A stretch of DNA of 64,000 bases from the NCBI GenBank assembly GCA_004335835.1, contig RWJK01001123.1, forward strand, positions 20,180 to 84,179, written 5' to 3'. The position numbers and the translations under genes were made by a program. Positions within the stretch are counted from its first letter, which is position 1, and the number at the start of each line of letters is the position of its first letter. Below, piece after piece: positions 42,042-53,900 of this stretch. The stretch comes from Scenedesmus sp. ARA3. Its lineage: Eukaryota > Chlorophyta > Chlorophyceae > Sphaeropleales > Scenedesmaceae. Under the pieces are notes generated by a model that was not told the origin of the DNA, did not search any database, and saw nothing but the letters and a program-made list of their open reading frames with translations.

Positions 42042-42594
42042 GCAGTGGCTCAGCGCCAGGCAGCAGGCCCGTCTGCGCACGCCATCCCCATCCATTGCAA
42101 CTGGCCAGCAGAGCCCCTGTGCGGGTGCTCAGCAGCAGCAGCAGCAGTACCAGCGGCTCAGCTCCAGGTAGCAAGCTCGTTTGTACAGGGCACACGCCGT
42201 CGCCATCTACCTCAACTTGCCCGCAGTTGGCCTGTGCAATTGCAGTGCAGCAGCAGCAGCAACTCAGCGCCAGCTAGCAAGCTTGTTGGCACAGGGCACA
42301 CGCCGTCGCCGTCCACCTCGACTGCCACAGTTGGGCTGTGCAGCAGGTGCGCAGCAGCAGCGGCAGCAGCAGCAACACGGACTTGCAGCCAGCAACTAAT
42401 TGCCGTAAGTTTGGGTTTTCCAACCCGCTTGCGATGGGCACACGCTGCCACCATTCACCTCCACCTTTCCAGTTCAGCAGCGGCAGCATGTTGCCAAGCT
42501 CACCTGGTAGGAGCTCTGCACGAACCAGGCGTAGTTTGCATCCGCCACGCTCATGCGCAGCATGAGCACCTCAGCCAGCTCAACACGCTTGCCT

Positions 42595-42680
<86 letters not shown>

Positions 42681-42988
42681 CGTTGCTGCGCTGGCTGCCC
42701 CAAGCTGGCATACTACCCTTGGACAGTTTTGAACATTCAATAGTTGCCTGAAAGGACACAGCTGCTTGTATGCGTGGCTTTTGCAAATACTTTGCTACAG
42801 TTTTGCAGATGTCAGCACTGCAGAGAGCCGCCAGCTCTCCCACCTCATCATATCATGCTGCCATTACGGCCATAGCACCATCAGCCGCCCACCTGTTACC
42901 GCTGAGCCTATCACGCACACAATGCGTGTCGGTTGGAGGCTGCTAGCGTCAGGGTAGTGGTGGTTGGCATACTGCAGGCTGGTGGTGA

Positions 42989-43021
<33 letters not shown>

Positions 43022-44690
43022 TGGTTGATGCCTCTTGCAGGGCTGCTGCTTCCATCTGTGCATCCTGTGGTTGGTCAACCAACCAAGTCTCCTGCAGCCA
43101 CAGCATGGTGACGCCTTACATCCACGAATACATGCGCATCGACCAGCAAACATCACGCCCCCTTTTGCTTGCACAAGTTTGTGGTCAGGCCCAGCCTTCA
43201 ACCAATGGGTGCTGAGTACCAGAGCATTGCTGCTGCAGGAGTAATTTTTAAAGGCCGCACGCACCTCTGCACGGCCAAAAGGGTAAGCCTCCAAGCTGTG
43301 GTGAGGTGTGCCGCAGGTCACCAGCGTGTGCACTGACGGCGCAAGGCCCCACACCTTGCCTGCAGCACGCAAGTTGCAGGCAGACAACTGTGTTGCATGC
43401 ACATTGTGACGAGTCTGGTGCCTCTCGGTTGGCACAACAACACGTGCATGCAGCGTGTGCAGTCTACCTGCAAACTGCAATCTTACTGTTACCAACGATG
43501 CAGGCTGTGGCTGTGCATCAAGGCTGCCACAAGCACGCATGGTCCAAGCAGCAAAGAGGGCGCCAACGATGGAGTGCGCAAGAAGCTACATGTGTAGTGC
43601 TGGCCAATCCAACGCAGCGCACCTCACCTGCATATGGCTCACTGCCCAGGGCAAGCCGCGCCAGCCAGCCGCCTGCAGATATGCCCACCTGCAGTTTGAA
43701 TACTCCGCAAAAAGTATCGTCACAGCATCAACACCCGCGGCAGCATGCATGCAGTGGTTAGCATGCTCTCGCAAGCTGCTGCTATCCACCTGAGGTGATT
43801 GCTGCGGATGACTGCCAGGCACAGCCCGCCAAGGACAGCCTGCTGCCAGTGTCCCGCATGCGTAACAAATGCATTTGCATCATACCTGCTGCTGACGTCA
43901 TATCTGTTACGGTCTCGTCATTGACTGCTGCTGGCTCCTCATTCAAAGCCGCATGGACGCGTTTCTGGCAGCACAGCAGTCACTGCCTTGCCGCAAGTAC
44001 ACACGGTTTCTGACAGTCACAGCAGGAGAAACACCCGACCTAGCATTGCGTAGCGCTCCACAGGTATGTTGAGCAGCAGCTCACCAGGCTGATTTGCTGC
44101 TGGTGCTTGGCCTGCAGCCGCTGCACCGCCTCTGCTAGGCGCTCCACGTACCAGCCGAAGCTGCCGCCAGACAGCGTGGGCAGCCAGTCCCATGTGGAGG
44201 CAGGCAGGATCTCTGCGGCAGCAAATGGGTTGTCAGAAACTTGGCGCGCAGCTTTGCACTAAATATCAGTGTATATGATGTAATAGGTCAGGTTGGGACA
44301 ATAGATATCCGGACGCAGGCGTGACGCATGCTTGCATGTCATGCGAGCGCAAGTCCACGACCCCCAGCACGGCGCACATTTGCGTTTCACTGTCCCTCTG
44401 CGGGACATCCCACCTGCTTCTGGGTGTCCCAGCTGCAGCAAGTTGTCTGCGAGCTCCCGGTATTGCGATGTTGCTGATGTGGTGTTGTTTGACAGGAAGC
44501 CTGGCAGGATCAGCACCGGGCTCCTGGGCCTGCTGCTGCTACTGTTGTTGCCACTGCTGCTTGTTACTTCAGCTTGTAACCTAGAAGGCAGCTGCATATT
44601 TGTTTGCCAGCGCTTCCTGCTGCTGCAGGGTGTGTGCAAGCATGAGCCAGTGCACTGCTGCCCCAGCATCTTACTGTTCATGCTGTTCAT
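41825..44690 (-). CDS. Alpha/beta-hydrolase, plant lipase-like, probably plastid
   Basis: Seven exons (44690-44414, 44212-44085, 43688-43628, 43359-43265, 43091-42893, 42592-42504, 41998-41825) join in phase to 340 residues. The fold markers are RSPVLILPGFLSNNT near the N-terminus and the nucleophile elbow GISAGG (Ser139). They are followed by TPHHSLEAYPFG, IVCVIGSAVTG, the acid loop VDGDGVCPV (Asp292/294) and GVWHN (His317), so the triad is complete. The closing WYGSQQVV is typical of the plant DUF-type alpha/beta-hydrolases with a WYGS tail. The ATG at 44690 begins a Ser/Arg-rich stretch that could be a transit peptide. The start of the last exon is repeated at about 42090, 42210 and 42320 upstream, and the whole exon downstream (41240-41440). 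The substrate is unknown; a lipid or ester is an inference. Confidence 0.85.
42596..42679. repeat. (CAG)28 microsatellite at hydrolase acceptor
   Basis: There are 28 perfect units on the plus strand. The minus-strand hydrolase transcript reads (CTG)28 followed by the acceptor CAG of the exon starting at 42592. Confidence 0.95.
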
Positions 44691-44948
44691 CCTGCTTGCT
44701 GCAGTGCAAAAGAGGTTACAAGCGCTGCACGCATAAGTATTATTGGTCACACATTATAAGTCTGTAACGTTCCAAGCCATACGCTCAGGCGTTGAGCGTG
44801 TACGTGAGCATTGATCCTGGTGTTACGCTCCTGGTTACGTTGGCAGGGACCGTTATCACTGCAACTCCACGAGAAGTCCAATAGCGAGGTGACTTCTGTT
44901 TGAATCGCTTGAAGTGCCACCAATGTGCATCTGCGGACAATCGGCAGG
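44691..44948. promoter_or_regulatory. Divergent promoter, hydrolase / DUF1279 gene
   Basis: The two start codons are 258 bases apart. The region is AT-richer than its surroundings (for example ACATTATAAGTCTG near 44750). No named element is recognised. Confidence 0.45.
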
Positions 44949-46478
44949 ATGCTTACGAAGATGATGCGCGCCACAGCTGCTCCAGCTGCTGCACGTAGGA
45001 CTGTGGCCCAGCTAAGCTTGGGTACCTTTCCTGCAAGCCATTTAATTATAAAGAATATAGCTCAAAGCGACTGCTTGCGATGTGCAGCTGTATCTGGACC
45101 AGCGGGTGCAGGTGACACTGGCAGCAGCAGCAGCGGCGGCAGTAGCGGCAGTAGCAGTGGCAGCGGCGCTGATGGCAGTGCGGCAGCAAGCAGTCAAAGC
45201 ACTGGCGTGCTTGGTTGGCTGAAGCGCTCATTTGGATCATCGAAGCTAGACAAGCAGAAGCTGGCGGAGTATGGCTTGGGTGAGTTGCAGTAGCAGCTGG
45301 CAAACAAGCGGGGTCGTTGCAGTGCATGATGCAATTGTAGAGCTGCGAGCTTGCGGCTGGCTTTCAACTACACCTGGATTGATTGTGCGTAGCAGCAGAT
45401 GTGCTATAATTTGCAGCGTGTGTGTTCCAGCATCTGGTGGCTGACAACACTGTGATGCGGAATATCACATGATTGATTGTACTAGGCTGACCTGCCAGAT
45501 GCGCTAAGTCTGCACTGAGCAGCACCATGATGTGTTCAGTCAAGGCAAGGGCATTACTATGCAATCGCTGCTCTGTCTACAGGTGCTTTTGCTGCGTATG
45601 GCATCCTGAGCAACCTCAATGCTGGGGTGCTGGTGACCATTGCGTGGCTGGCAGTGGTCAAGCAGACAGGCCTCACACCCATAGACCCCGGGCAGGTGTG
45701 CTGCTGTGCTGCAACACAATGCGTCAGCAACTGCTGCTTCAGCCTGCATTAGCTCATCATTGCTTCAGCATAAAACGCTTTGCCAGCAGACTCATGCAGC
45801 AGCTGGTGCTGGTGGTGGTCGGACACACATGATGCTGTTGCCCATCTCTGTCTTTTTTTCTAAAGAGTCTTGCGTTCTGCTGTCCTGCAGTGGCCCAAGT
45901 TCCTGGCAGTGTATGCTGGCCTGTACATCACCACCAACCTGCTGCGCCCGGTGCGCCTGCTTCAACCTCTGCTCATCTTTTGCTGCTTGTAGTGGCCCAA
46001 GTTCCTGGCAGAGTACGCTGGACTGTACATCACCACCAACCTGATGCAACCACTGCTCCTGCATCAACTGCTGTCTTATGTTACACTGCTATCTTTTGCT
46101 GCTTGCAGTGGCCCAAGTTTCTGGCGGTCTATGCGGGGCTCTACATCACCACCAACCTGCTGCGCCCACTGCTCCTGCATCAACCTCTGTCTGTCTTTTG
46201 CTGCTCTGCAGTGGCCCAAGTTCCTGGCAGTCTATGCTGGCCTGTACATCACCACCAACCTGCTGCGCCCCATGCGCCTCACCCTGGCCCTGGCAGCAGC
46301 ACCAGCCTTCAACTCAGCCTTGGAACGCATCCAGTCAACGCTGCGTGTCAACAAAGCAGTGGCGTTTGGCCTCATGCTGGCAGGCATCGCGATCAGCAGC
46401 TTCACGTGCATTAGCCTGGCAATTGTGCTGTGTGGCGGCTTCCCTAATGGACTGCCACCTGTTCCGTGGAAGCGCTGA
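44949..46478 (+). CDS. DUF1279 (FAM210-like) organellar membrane protein
   Basis: Exons 44949-45279, 45583-45695 and 46212-46478 join in phase to 236 residues. The N-terminus (MLTKMMRATAAPAAARRTVA) is Arg/Ala/Ser-rich and looks like an organellar transit peptide, followed by a Gly/Ser linker. The core reads LAEYGLGAFAAYGILSNLNA, a hydrophobic helix, WPKFLAVYAGLYITTNLLRP, MRLTLALAAAPAF and a second hydrophobic helix. This is the DUF1279 pattern found in animal FAM210 and plant plastid homologues. The exact role is unknown. The 60-base start of the last exon is present four times (45891, 45993, 46109, 46212), each after its own pyrimidine tract and AG. Only the last copy continues into the C-terminus. 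Confidence 0.85.
45891..46271 (+). repeat. Four tandem copies of a 60-bp exon edge (DUF1279 gene)
   Basis: Each copy encodes WPKFLA..YAGLYITTNL and follows TTTTGCTGCT-like sequence ending in AG. Spacings are 102, 116 and 103 bases. The first copy ends CCCG followed by GTGCGC, a usable donor, so it could be a 20-codon cassette exon that keeps the frame. Confidence 0.92.
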
Positions 46479-49243
46479 CGAGGTTGTTATTTGAAAGTAA
46501 GCAGGTCCTTTAAATCAATGCTGCAACAGCTGCAGTGCTGCCGGCCCGTTGGATGGTTGCAACTGCCACAGCTGCAGTGTCGGTGGCAAGAGCACGTGGG
46601 CATGCACGGCCCCTGGCTGCTGCTGCTGCTGCGACGGCAGCAGCAGGGGTGACTGGTCACACCATCCACATGAGTTGTGCGCGCCTCCTGACCTGTTTGC
46701 AGCAGCTCAATGACAATGCTCTGCAGCAGCATCGTCTGCTGCTCACCAGGCACAGTCAACGTGGTGCCGCATTCCCAAAGCTGGCAGCAGTCGTCTGTTG
46801 CGCTGTAGCCTATTGTGTGCTGGCAGGCAGCATGCCTGTGGGCTGTGGCCTGTGGCCTGTGACGCGTGGGCTGTGGCCTGTGAAGCGTGGCCTGTGGCCT
46901 GTGAAGCGTGGCCTGTGGCCTGTGGCCTGTGAAGCGTGGCCTGTGGCCTGTGAAGCGTGGCCTGCGGCCTGTGGCCTGCGGCCTTGTGGCCTGCGGCCTG
47001 TGGCCTGTGGCCTGTGGCCTGTGACCTGTGGCTTGCTCGTGGTACTGCGTTGAGTGCAGCATCACATCATTGCATGATGCTCGCAGCTGCAATATGCTGC
47101 CAGCTGCACGGATTGCATCTTCAGTGCCCAGCACCTTGCAGGTGGCATGCACGGGTGGGTGTGAGCCAGTGCATCAGCCACAGCACGGTTGCTGCTGCAG
47201 CTGTGCAAGCTGCATCAACATCCAAGAGTCAGCGCCACTGTCAGCGCTTGCATAGTGGCATCGTCTGCATGCTGGCCATGCAAGCCTTGGCAGGCATGTG
47301 AGCCTGCCACTGCCGCATGCCGCGGAGCGGCTCCCATGGCAGCTGGTTCTGCATCAGCCGATTGCATGTTCAGCATGTTGCATTTTTAGCCTGTTGCATT
47401 TTCAGTCTGTTGCACTGTCACGGCTAGCCTGCAGGCCAGCTGGGTACCTGGCACCAGTGCCACCTGTGACGCCTCTCACCTGCTTGTGACAGTGCAATGT
47501 GCAGGCTGCACAGGATGCACTCTGGCAGTGTCTGGTATGGTTAGCACAGTGTCTCCTGCTCTGCAGACTCGGCTGATGCATCAGCATCCTCTGCTGCGAG
47601 CCCATGTGCTCATGTTGTCACTTGCAGTTTTGCCAATGATGCCGTCATTAAGGCAGTGCTGCCATGCATTAATGCAGTATTGGCCAATATTGGCCAATAC
47701 TGCATCCAGTGTAGATTCAAATTGCAGCGGTGTATGCAGCCAGTCTTGTGCAGAGTAGCGACTCCACTGTTGTACTACAGCAGGATGCAGCAGCGTGTTG
47801 CATCCTACTAGGATATAGGCTAAATGCATGGCAGGTTTTCCAGCCCTGCAACATGTCGGATCTGCTGCGTCAATACAACGCATGGAGTCAATGTTGCTGG
47901 TGTTTCTTGCCAGCATGCTGCGGCAGCGTCCTGTGTGCACACGCTCGCTGCGGCTGTTGTGTACAGTCGCCTCACTGGCAAGCATAATCAGTTGCTGGTG
48001 CTAGCTGCCAGTAGTGCTTGCAGCGGGCTAGCATTGCCAGTGGTGACACACCAGCACTACTGCTGAACACCGTTGCACATTGCAATGGCCTTTGTACGGG
48101 TTGTTTTCAACAGCCGTTACAGAAATTCTCAGCATCACGCATGGGCCATGACCAGCAAGGCCTCCTTGGCTTCTGCATGTGCAGTTATAACCTGCGCTCA
48201 GTTGTATTGTCTCCTGCCTTACTTTACAACAGAATAATCAGCTGAGCTTGCAGCGGCTGCATGAGCAGCAGGACATTTACTGAGGTAGGTAGTTGCGCCA
48301 CAGCACTGCTGAGGCGTGATCTCTCAAGATCCAATCTCTTACACCAGCTGGGATACTAGCGAAACTGTAGACAATGTCCTGCCGGAGAACCAAGACATCA
48401 TCCTTAGCCGACAACCCACAACACCTTGGATGTCAACAGCACGTGCTGCAGTGGCCTGTGATGCACTGCTTCCGCCATTCACTGACAGCAGCAGTTGCTT
48501 CACATGCGTGCCTTGCTTAGCACACTGTGCAGGTGCACAGCCCTAAATCAGCTGCTAGTGAGCAAGTGCTGATGTGAAAGAACATAGCAGATCATGCATG
48601 AATTTATGTTGTTTGAACACAGTCGAGCACCACATGTGTTGCATGCAGGCAACAATGTTGTCGAGTGCGTGCGTCCAGCACTGCAAATTGCAACTGCGCA
48701 GCAACCAGCACTTACGCATGCACCTGCCACAGCCTAAACAGCATCCAACTGCATTGAAGCCCAAGGCCTACAATTCATGAGACACGCCATGAAGCCAGAG
48801 CTGAACCTGGCCGCTGCCGAGTTCCTGTCTCACAGCAGCAGCTAACAGCGCTGTGCCCTGTTAGTCAATGTGAGCTGCAGTCAGACTACACTGCCCAACT
48901 CTGCCGGTTCTTTGCCTCTATCTTACACCAGTTGCAGCCCCTGCTGGGCTTTGCGGCAAACCTGCTGCTGCTGCTTCTGATGTGCTGCTAAATGCTTGCT
49001 GTGTGAAGACATTGTGCTTATAACTGCATGCTGTCAAGTACTGTGATGCCACGCGGCTGTCCACCTTCCTGTACGCTTAGTTTTGTATACAGTCGCCCCT
49101 GCTGACCAGCTGCTGGGCTGTTGGAGCGCTGATGTGACAACGGCACTGCGGCGTGGTGCCTGCTGTGCTCTGCCGCTGCCTCCCCTGCATTTGCTGCTTC
49201 TACTGCTGCTGCTACTGCTGCTGCTGCTGCTCGTGGTGCTACG
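46479..49243. other. 2.8 kb unresolved region, possible minus-strand gene
   Basis: No gene can be spliced with confidence. Minus-strand segments with a coding look are about 47141-47090 (VLGTEDAIRAAGSILQ after an acceptor) and about 46790-46700 (LWECGTTLTV and MLLQSIVIELLQTGQEA). They may belong to one gene, but no stop-to-start model holds. The stretch 47400-49200 shows only short open frames and no recognised RNA. Confidence 0.3.
46838..47035. repeat. Minisatellite of GTGGCCTGTGAAGCGTGGCC-type units
   Basis: About 200 bases are built from GTGGCCTGTGAAGCGTGGCC and the shorter variant GTGGCCTGCGGCC. The core heptamer GGCCTGT recurs more than ten times. It interrupts the possible minus-strand gene described for this region. 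Confidence 0.9.
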
Positions 49244-50670
49244 TCACTTGTTCTCCTCCATCCAGCGCTTGATGGCTGCTGTTGTTTCTGGCTTGATGCC
49301 GCGCGCGCGTGCTGTCATGTCGTCCACTGCCTCCACATCAAAATACTCCTGCACGCGGACATACCAAGGACATTGGTATGAATAGCGCGCATGAAACTGG
49401 CATAGCAAGGCACAGCAAAGCACAGCTGCACACCGAGGGCATCAGGATATCTGATGCATGTCCAGCTGGCATCAGGCTGCCTGGCCATGTCGGCTCCTTT
49501 GCTGAGTGTAGTACGCTTGGTGTAGTACGCTTACTGCATTTTTACGGAGTGCATGTTTGTAGTGTATGCAGTGTATGCATACCATGCATGTTCCAGGTGA
49601 CGCATTGAGCTCACCTTGAAGTTCTTCTTGTAGTATGCCGCCAGCCGCTCCTTATAGCGCTCCTCCCGCTTCTCCTCGCTGCGCCTCAGCAGCTCTGCAG
49701 ACAATATAACAGCATTAGAGCTATGGCTGTCACAGCAATGATTGTTTGTTTACTGCTCGCTGCGCCTCAACAGCTTTGCAGACACACCGTCGCAAGAACA
49801 CACAACAGTGGAGCTTCGGCTGCTAGAGTAACAGTGAGTGGCTAACTGCTGTTACAGCTACTGCTACAGTGAGTGGCTGACTGCTGACCATGCCTCAGCA
49901 GCTCTGCAGACACACAGTTGCAGGACCACATAAAAAACAAAAAAGGTGGAGCTGAAGCTGCCAGAGTGGCAGCGAGTGGCCAACTGCTGGCCGTGCCTCA
50001 ACAGCTGTGCAGGCACATGGCAGTGCGAGTACAGCTGTCAAAGTAGCAGTGACTGGCTTATGCTTGCTGCGCTTTGACAGCTCTGCAGGCAGCGAGCAGT
50101 GGTGCTTGGTGTGTGATTGTTGTCACAGCAGCATTGAGAGGCCAGCTGCTGCTGACAGTGACCTGATGCTGCTTCAGCTGGCGCGCCTGACGCACAGTCG
50201 ACACACGAGTGCTTGCTGGGCAGACAATGCAGCTGCCAAAAGGTGGGACGATTGAGTTACCTTGCATGTAGGGGGTAAGAGGTTCAGGCTGCGGCTGCGC
50301 TGCTTGTGCTGGCTGCACCTGCAGAGCAGACAGCGGTGGGGCGCAGAAATGTGTTCAGCGCATGGCCAAGCAGGGTGAGCACGCAACTGACAGCCCAACT
50401 GGTGCGGTTACTACTTACTACTGCAGCACCTCCAGCTAGTACTAGTAGACCCAGCAGGCCGTTTCTCCTGCATGGTGCAAGGTGTGATATTTGTGTGGTA
50501 TCAGAGCAGTGTGGGTGGTTTGACGAGTGATGTCGAACGCACGGCACATTGGCCTATGGACCGCACCTAGATACCGCTGCTGTTTGTAAAACTGGTTTAA
50601 AGCTGCTAGCCTGTGCACCACATGCCGCTGCATGCCGCTGTAGGCGATCCTGTACTTTGATAGATTGCAT
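49244..50670 (-). CDS. Small protein with Tat-like thylakoid signal
   Basis: Five exons (50670-50567, 50467-50419, 50318-50261, 49694-49615, 49348-49244) join in phase to 131 residues. The N-terminal third is basic and Ser/Ala-rich, then a twin Arg (SRRNGLLGLLVLAGGAAV) leads into a hydrophobic core and the cleavage-like VQPAQAA. This is the layout of a bipartite plastid-thylakoid signal using the Tat route. The predicted mature part is about 65-75 residues, mostly charged helix (EEKREERYKERLAAYYKKNF, then MTARARGIKPETTAAIKRWM). I do not recognise a named lumen protein. Five decayed copies of the LLRR exon start lie upstream in its intron at about 49750-50095. The gene is divergent from PRIM2. 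Confidence 0.8.
49750..50095 (-). repeat. Decayed copies of an exon start in the lumen-protein intron
   Basis: The boundary sequence read on the minus strand as CTGCAG followed by AGCTGCTGAGGC recurs in altered form near 49757-49781, 49888-49911, 49992-50011 and 50070-50092. Each still has a potential AG acceptor. Spacing is about 80-130 bases. Confidence 0.75.
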
Positions 50671-50999
50671 CTTTGCAACGTCGATCAGCGCGGTTGTATA
50701 GTGGTGTAGTCATTACCGCTCAACTGCATTAGCTACTTTGAGTTGTCGTGGGCTCCACGACATGCTGCTTTCAAAAGCCCTGGTGTTACTTTTTTCAAGT
50801 GTCTTCAAGCGGGAATGGCAGAGGCCCACGATCCGCCCTTACCTGCATCTGATACGTGGTAGTGGCTTTGTTTGATTATGATTTGGCGCATAAGCTGCTC
50901 GACGTGATAGCTGTGTTGTGTTGTTTCCCCAGTGCTGTACGCGACACGCCTGATCTGGTTTGTCTTAAAGTCAGGAAACAACATAGATAATAGCAGCAA
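50671..50999. promoter_or_regulatory. Divergent promoter, lumen protein / PRIM2
   Basis: The two start codons are about 330 bases apart. Nothing named is recognised. Confidence 0.4.
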
Positions 51000-53900
51000 A
51001 TGAACTTTATCAACTCAGCACCCCGGCCTGTGGTAGGGGGCACCCCCACTACCCAGGCCAGCAAGGGGCCATACTTGGAGTTGTCTATGTACAAGGAGGT
51101 GCCAACAGGGGAGATTTCGCTAGAGGAGTTTGAGGAGTATGCGCTGGACCGCTTGCGAGGTGCGACAGTGGCAGGCTCTGCCTTGCAGCACAGCAGGCAG
51201 CGTGATGGCATCCTGCATGCTGTGGAAAGTTCAGCACAGCAGCAACTGATGGACGTTGTTGTGTGCGTGATGTTGCATGATGTATTGAATCTTTGCAGTG
51301 CTGAAGGCTATTGAGGAGGCCAAGCTGCGCAGCAAGTCAGAAGACACCATCCAGGTCAGTGGCGTGCAGCAATGTTGCCAGGCAGTTGCAGCAGTTGCAG
51401 CACATGTGCTAATGGCAACCACAGCAACAGGGAGCGCGGTCGCTCCAAAGCATATACACCTCTGATGCTTGATCATCTTTTGCGCATGCAGCTAAAATGG
51501 TGTGACCTGAACGCGGTATCACAACAAGTACATATATTGGGATGCATGTGTCATACAGCTGTGCCCTGCTGCTGGCCCTATTTTGTTACCACTGGTGCAT
51601 ATGATGCACCCAACAAATGCTGCAGGCGGACGTAGAGACGCTGCTCAAGAAGCACATGCAGGGCAGCTCGCGGCAGCAGACGTACCGCAAGGACGTGCTG
51701 TCGCACCACATCCTGCGGCTGGCCTACTGCCGCACAGCAGACCTGCGCAGCTGGCTGCTGGCGCAAGAAGCACTGCTGTTCAAGTTCAGGTTCAAGGCGC
51801 TGGGACGGCAGCAGCAGGTGCGGCTTCTGCAGTGCGCAGTACTGCCATGCACCGTCGTTGCAGCTCCTGATAGTCCCCAACAGTGGTTGAAGGGCCTTAG
51901 CTTGTGCACAGCTTGTTCAAGTTCAGGTTCAAGGCGCTGGGCCGGCAGCAGCAGGTGCGGCAGTACTGCAGCTGTAGAAGCTCCCTACAGTGGTTGAAGG
52001 GCCATAGCTTGTGCACAGCTTGTTCAAGTTCAGCTTCAAGGCGCTGGGACGGCAGTAGCAGGTGCGGCCCTCAGTGTGAAGTTCGGCGACGCACGGCCGC
52101 TGCAGCTGCTAGCCTGTTGGTGGGGCATACACTGTGCAGAGCTCCGGCGGGACAGCAGCGCACCGCACATGCAGCTTGAGTTCATCAAGCTTCATGGGCC
52201 TGCCGTACCATAGTTACAAGTTACAAGTCCTACGCATCAGACACAGGCGAGCTTGCTTGAGTCTATGCTCTTCCGCGCGTGAATTAGAGAACGACAAGGA
52301 CAGGCCTGGTGTGGGCCTGTGAGTTCTATTGTGAGAGCTCATTCCTATCCTACTACGCCGTGCCATACAATTAGTGGCCGTGAGTGCCAGTATGAGAAGC
52401 TGGCCGGGCGGCTGGCAGCAGTGTCTTCCCATGTTCAGCCTTATCATAATATCTGATGCATGTCTAATGTGCCATTTTCGACTTCTATCGCGTTGTTACA
52501 GGTTGAGTTCTTCAGCTCTATGGGGCTGCCCTATCATGCCATCAGTGACGCTGAATTTGAGGAGCTTGCGGGGCAGCTGGCAGCAGTGCTGAACGCGTGC
52601 GGCGAGTGGGACAAGGCCAAAGCTGTCACCAGCAGCAGCAGGCGCGGCGACACCCACGGCTTGCAGGACATGTGAGTAGAGCCGTGGGTGTGTTGTGGTG
52701 GTGATGTGTGTGGTGCATGTGAAGTGGGACAAGGCCAAAGTCGCCAGCAGCAGTAGGGGCAACACACACACGGCCTGCAGGACATGTGAGCGGGGATGTG
52801 CTTCTGCTGTTGAAAACAGATGTTGCGGATCCTGGATGGCAAGCAGATGGGTTGTGGGCAGGTTGTGCGGACGCAGTAGCTTCTAGATGTGCACGTGCTG
52901 TAGATGCCTAGAAGTTCAGCAGCAGGCCAGCACAGGACAGGTTGACGCTTGTTTACAATCACAATCAGCAGCAGACCATGAGGAGAGGGAGATGCCTGCC
53001 AGCGTGCGCAACGCCACCAAGCACAAGCAGGGGAACAAGTCTGCATATATGGCCACATGCCAACATTGTGTCACCGCTGTGCTCGCTTGCTGTCCTCATT
53101 TCCTGCCTGCAGTGGCCGCGCTGGCGCTGCTGCTGCTGCTGCTGCTGCTGTGGCCAGCCGCCCGCTGTTCTACAAGGTGCCCTTCCAGGCAGTGCCCGAC
53201 CTGGTGGGCAGCAGGCGGGTGCTGCTGCGGGCAGGGCAGGCCTACGTGGGCGAGGACCAGGTGCGGCAGCTGATCACCCCTCCCCTCTTTGGTTGAGTAG
53301 CAGTGGTTCAGCAGCAGTGGTTGTAGCAGCAGCAGCGTTTTCGCGTGTGTCTGCGCTGCTGCGGGCTGGGCAGGCATACGTGGGCGAGGACCAGGTGGGT
53401 CGAGGCGACCCCATCACTTTGGGGTTTGCTTGGGCAGCAGTGTTTCTGGCATGGATGCGTGTGGGTCGCATGTGTGTAGCATGTGGCGAGGACCAAGTGC
53501 GGCAGCTGACTAAGTTCCTGTGGTTCAGCAACAGTGGCTTTAGCAGCAGTGTCTGTTTTGGAGTGCGTCCATGCTGCTACGGGCTGGGCAGGCCTATGTG
53601 GGAGAGATTAGGTGCACTGCGGGTTACCACATCACCGCAAGCGAAGCAGCAGTGTCTTCTGGCGTATGTGACAAGAATGTGTACTTTGGGGGCGCTGCCA
53701 ACATGCATGCTGAGAGGTGAGGAGTGAAGATCTAGGTTGCCTCATGCACTTCTGTTCATGGCAGCCAACTGCATCCAACGCTGCACATATCTGCTGCTGC
53801 TGCTGCTGCTGCTGCAGGTGTATTCGCTGGTGGTGGGCGCCTTCCGCTCCTGCCTGTCAGCCTCGCTTGCTGAGGCTGCACGCGCTTGGGGGGCTTTCAG

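Noticed and set aside
45891..46271. Exon copies as assembly duplication
   Set aside because: The copies differ by several bases and in spacing, and the same pattern occurs in ten genes. A simple assembly error is less likely, although raw reads should confirm.
49141..49243. CTG-rich stretch downstream of the lumen-protein stop as a further exon
   Set aside because: The TGA at 49244-49246 closes a phase-consistent model, and the downstream frame encodes only Leu runs.
50690..50770. A-box-like GTATAGTGGTGTAG resembling a tRNA start
   Set aside because: There is no B-box or cloverleaf in the following 60 bases.
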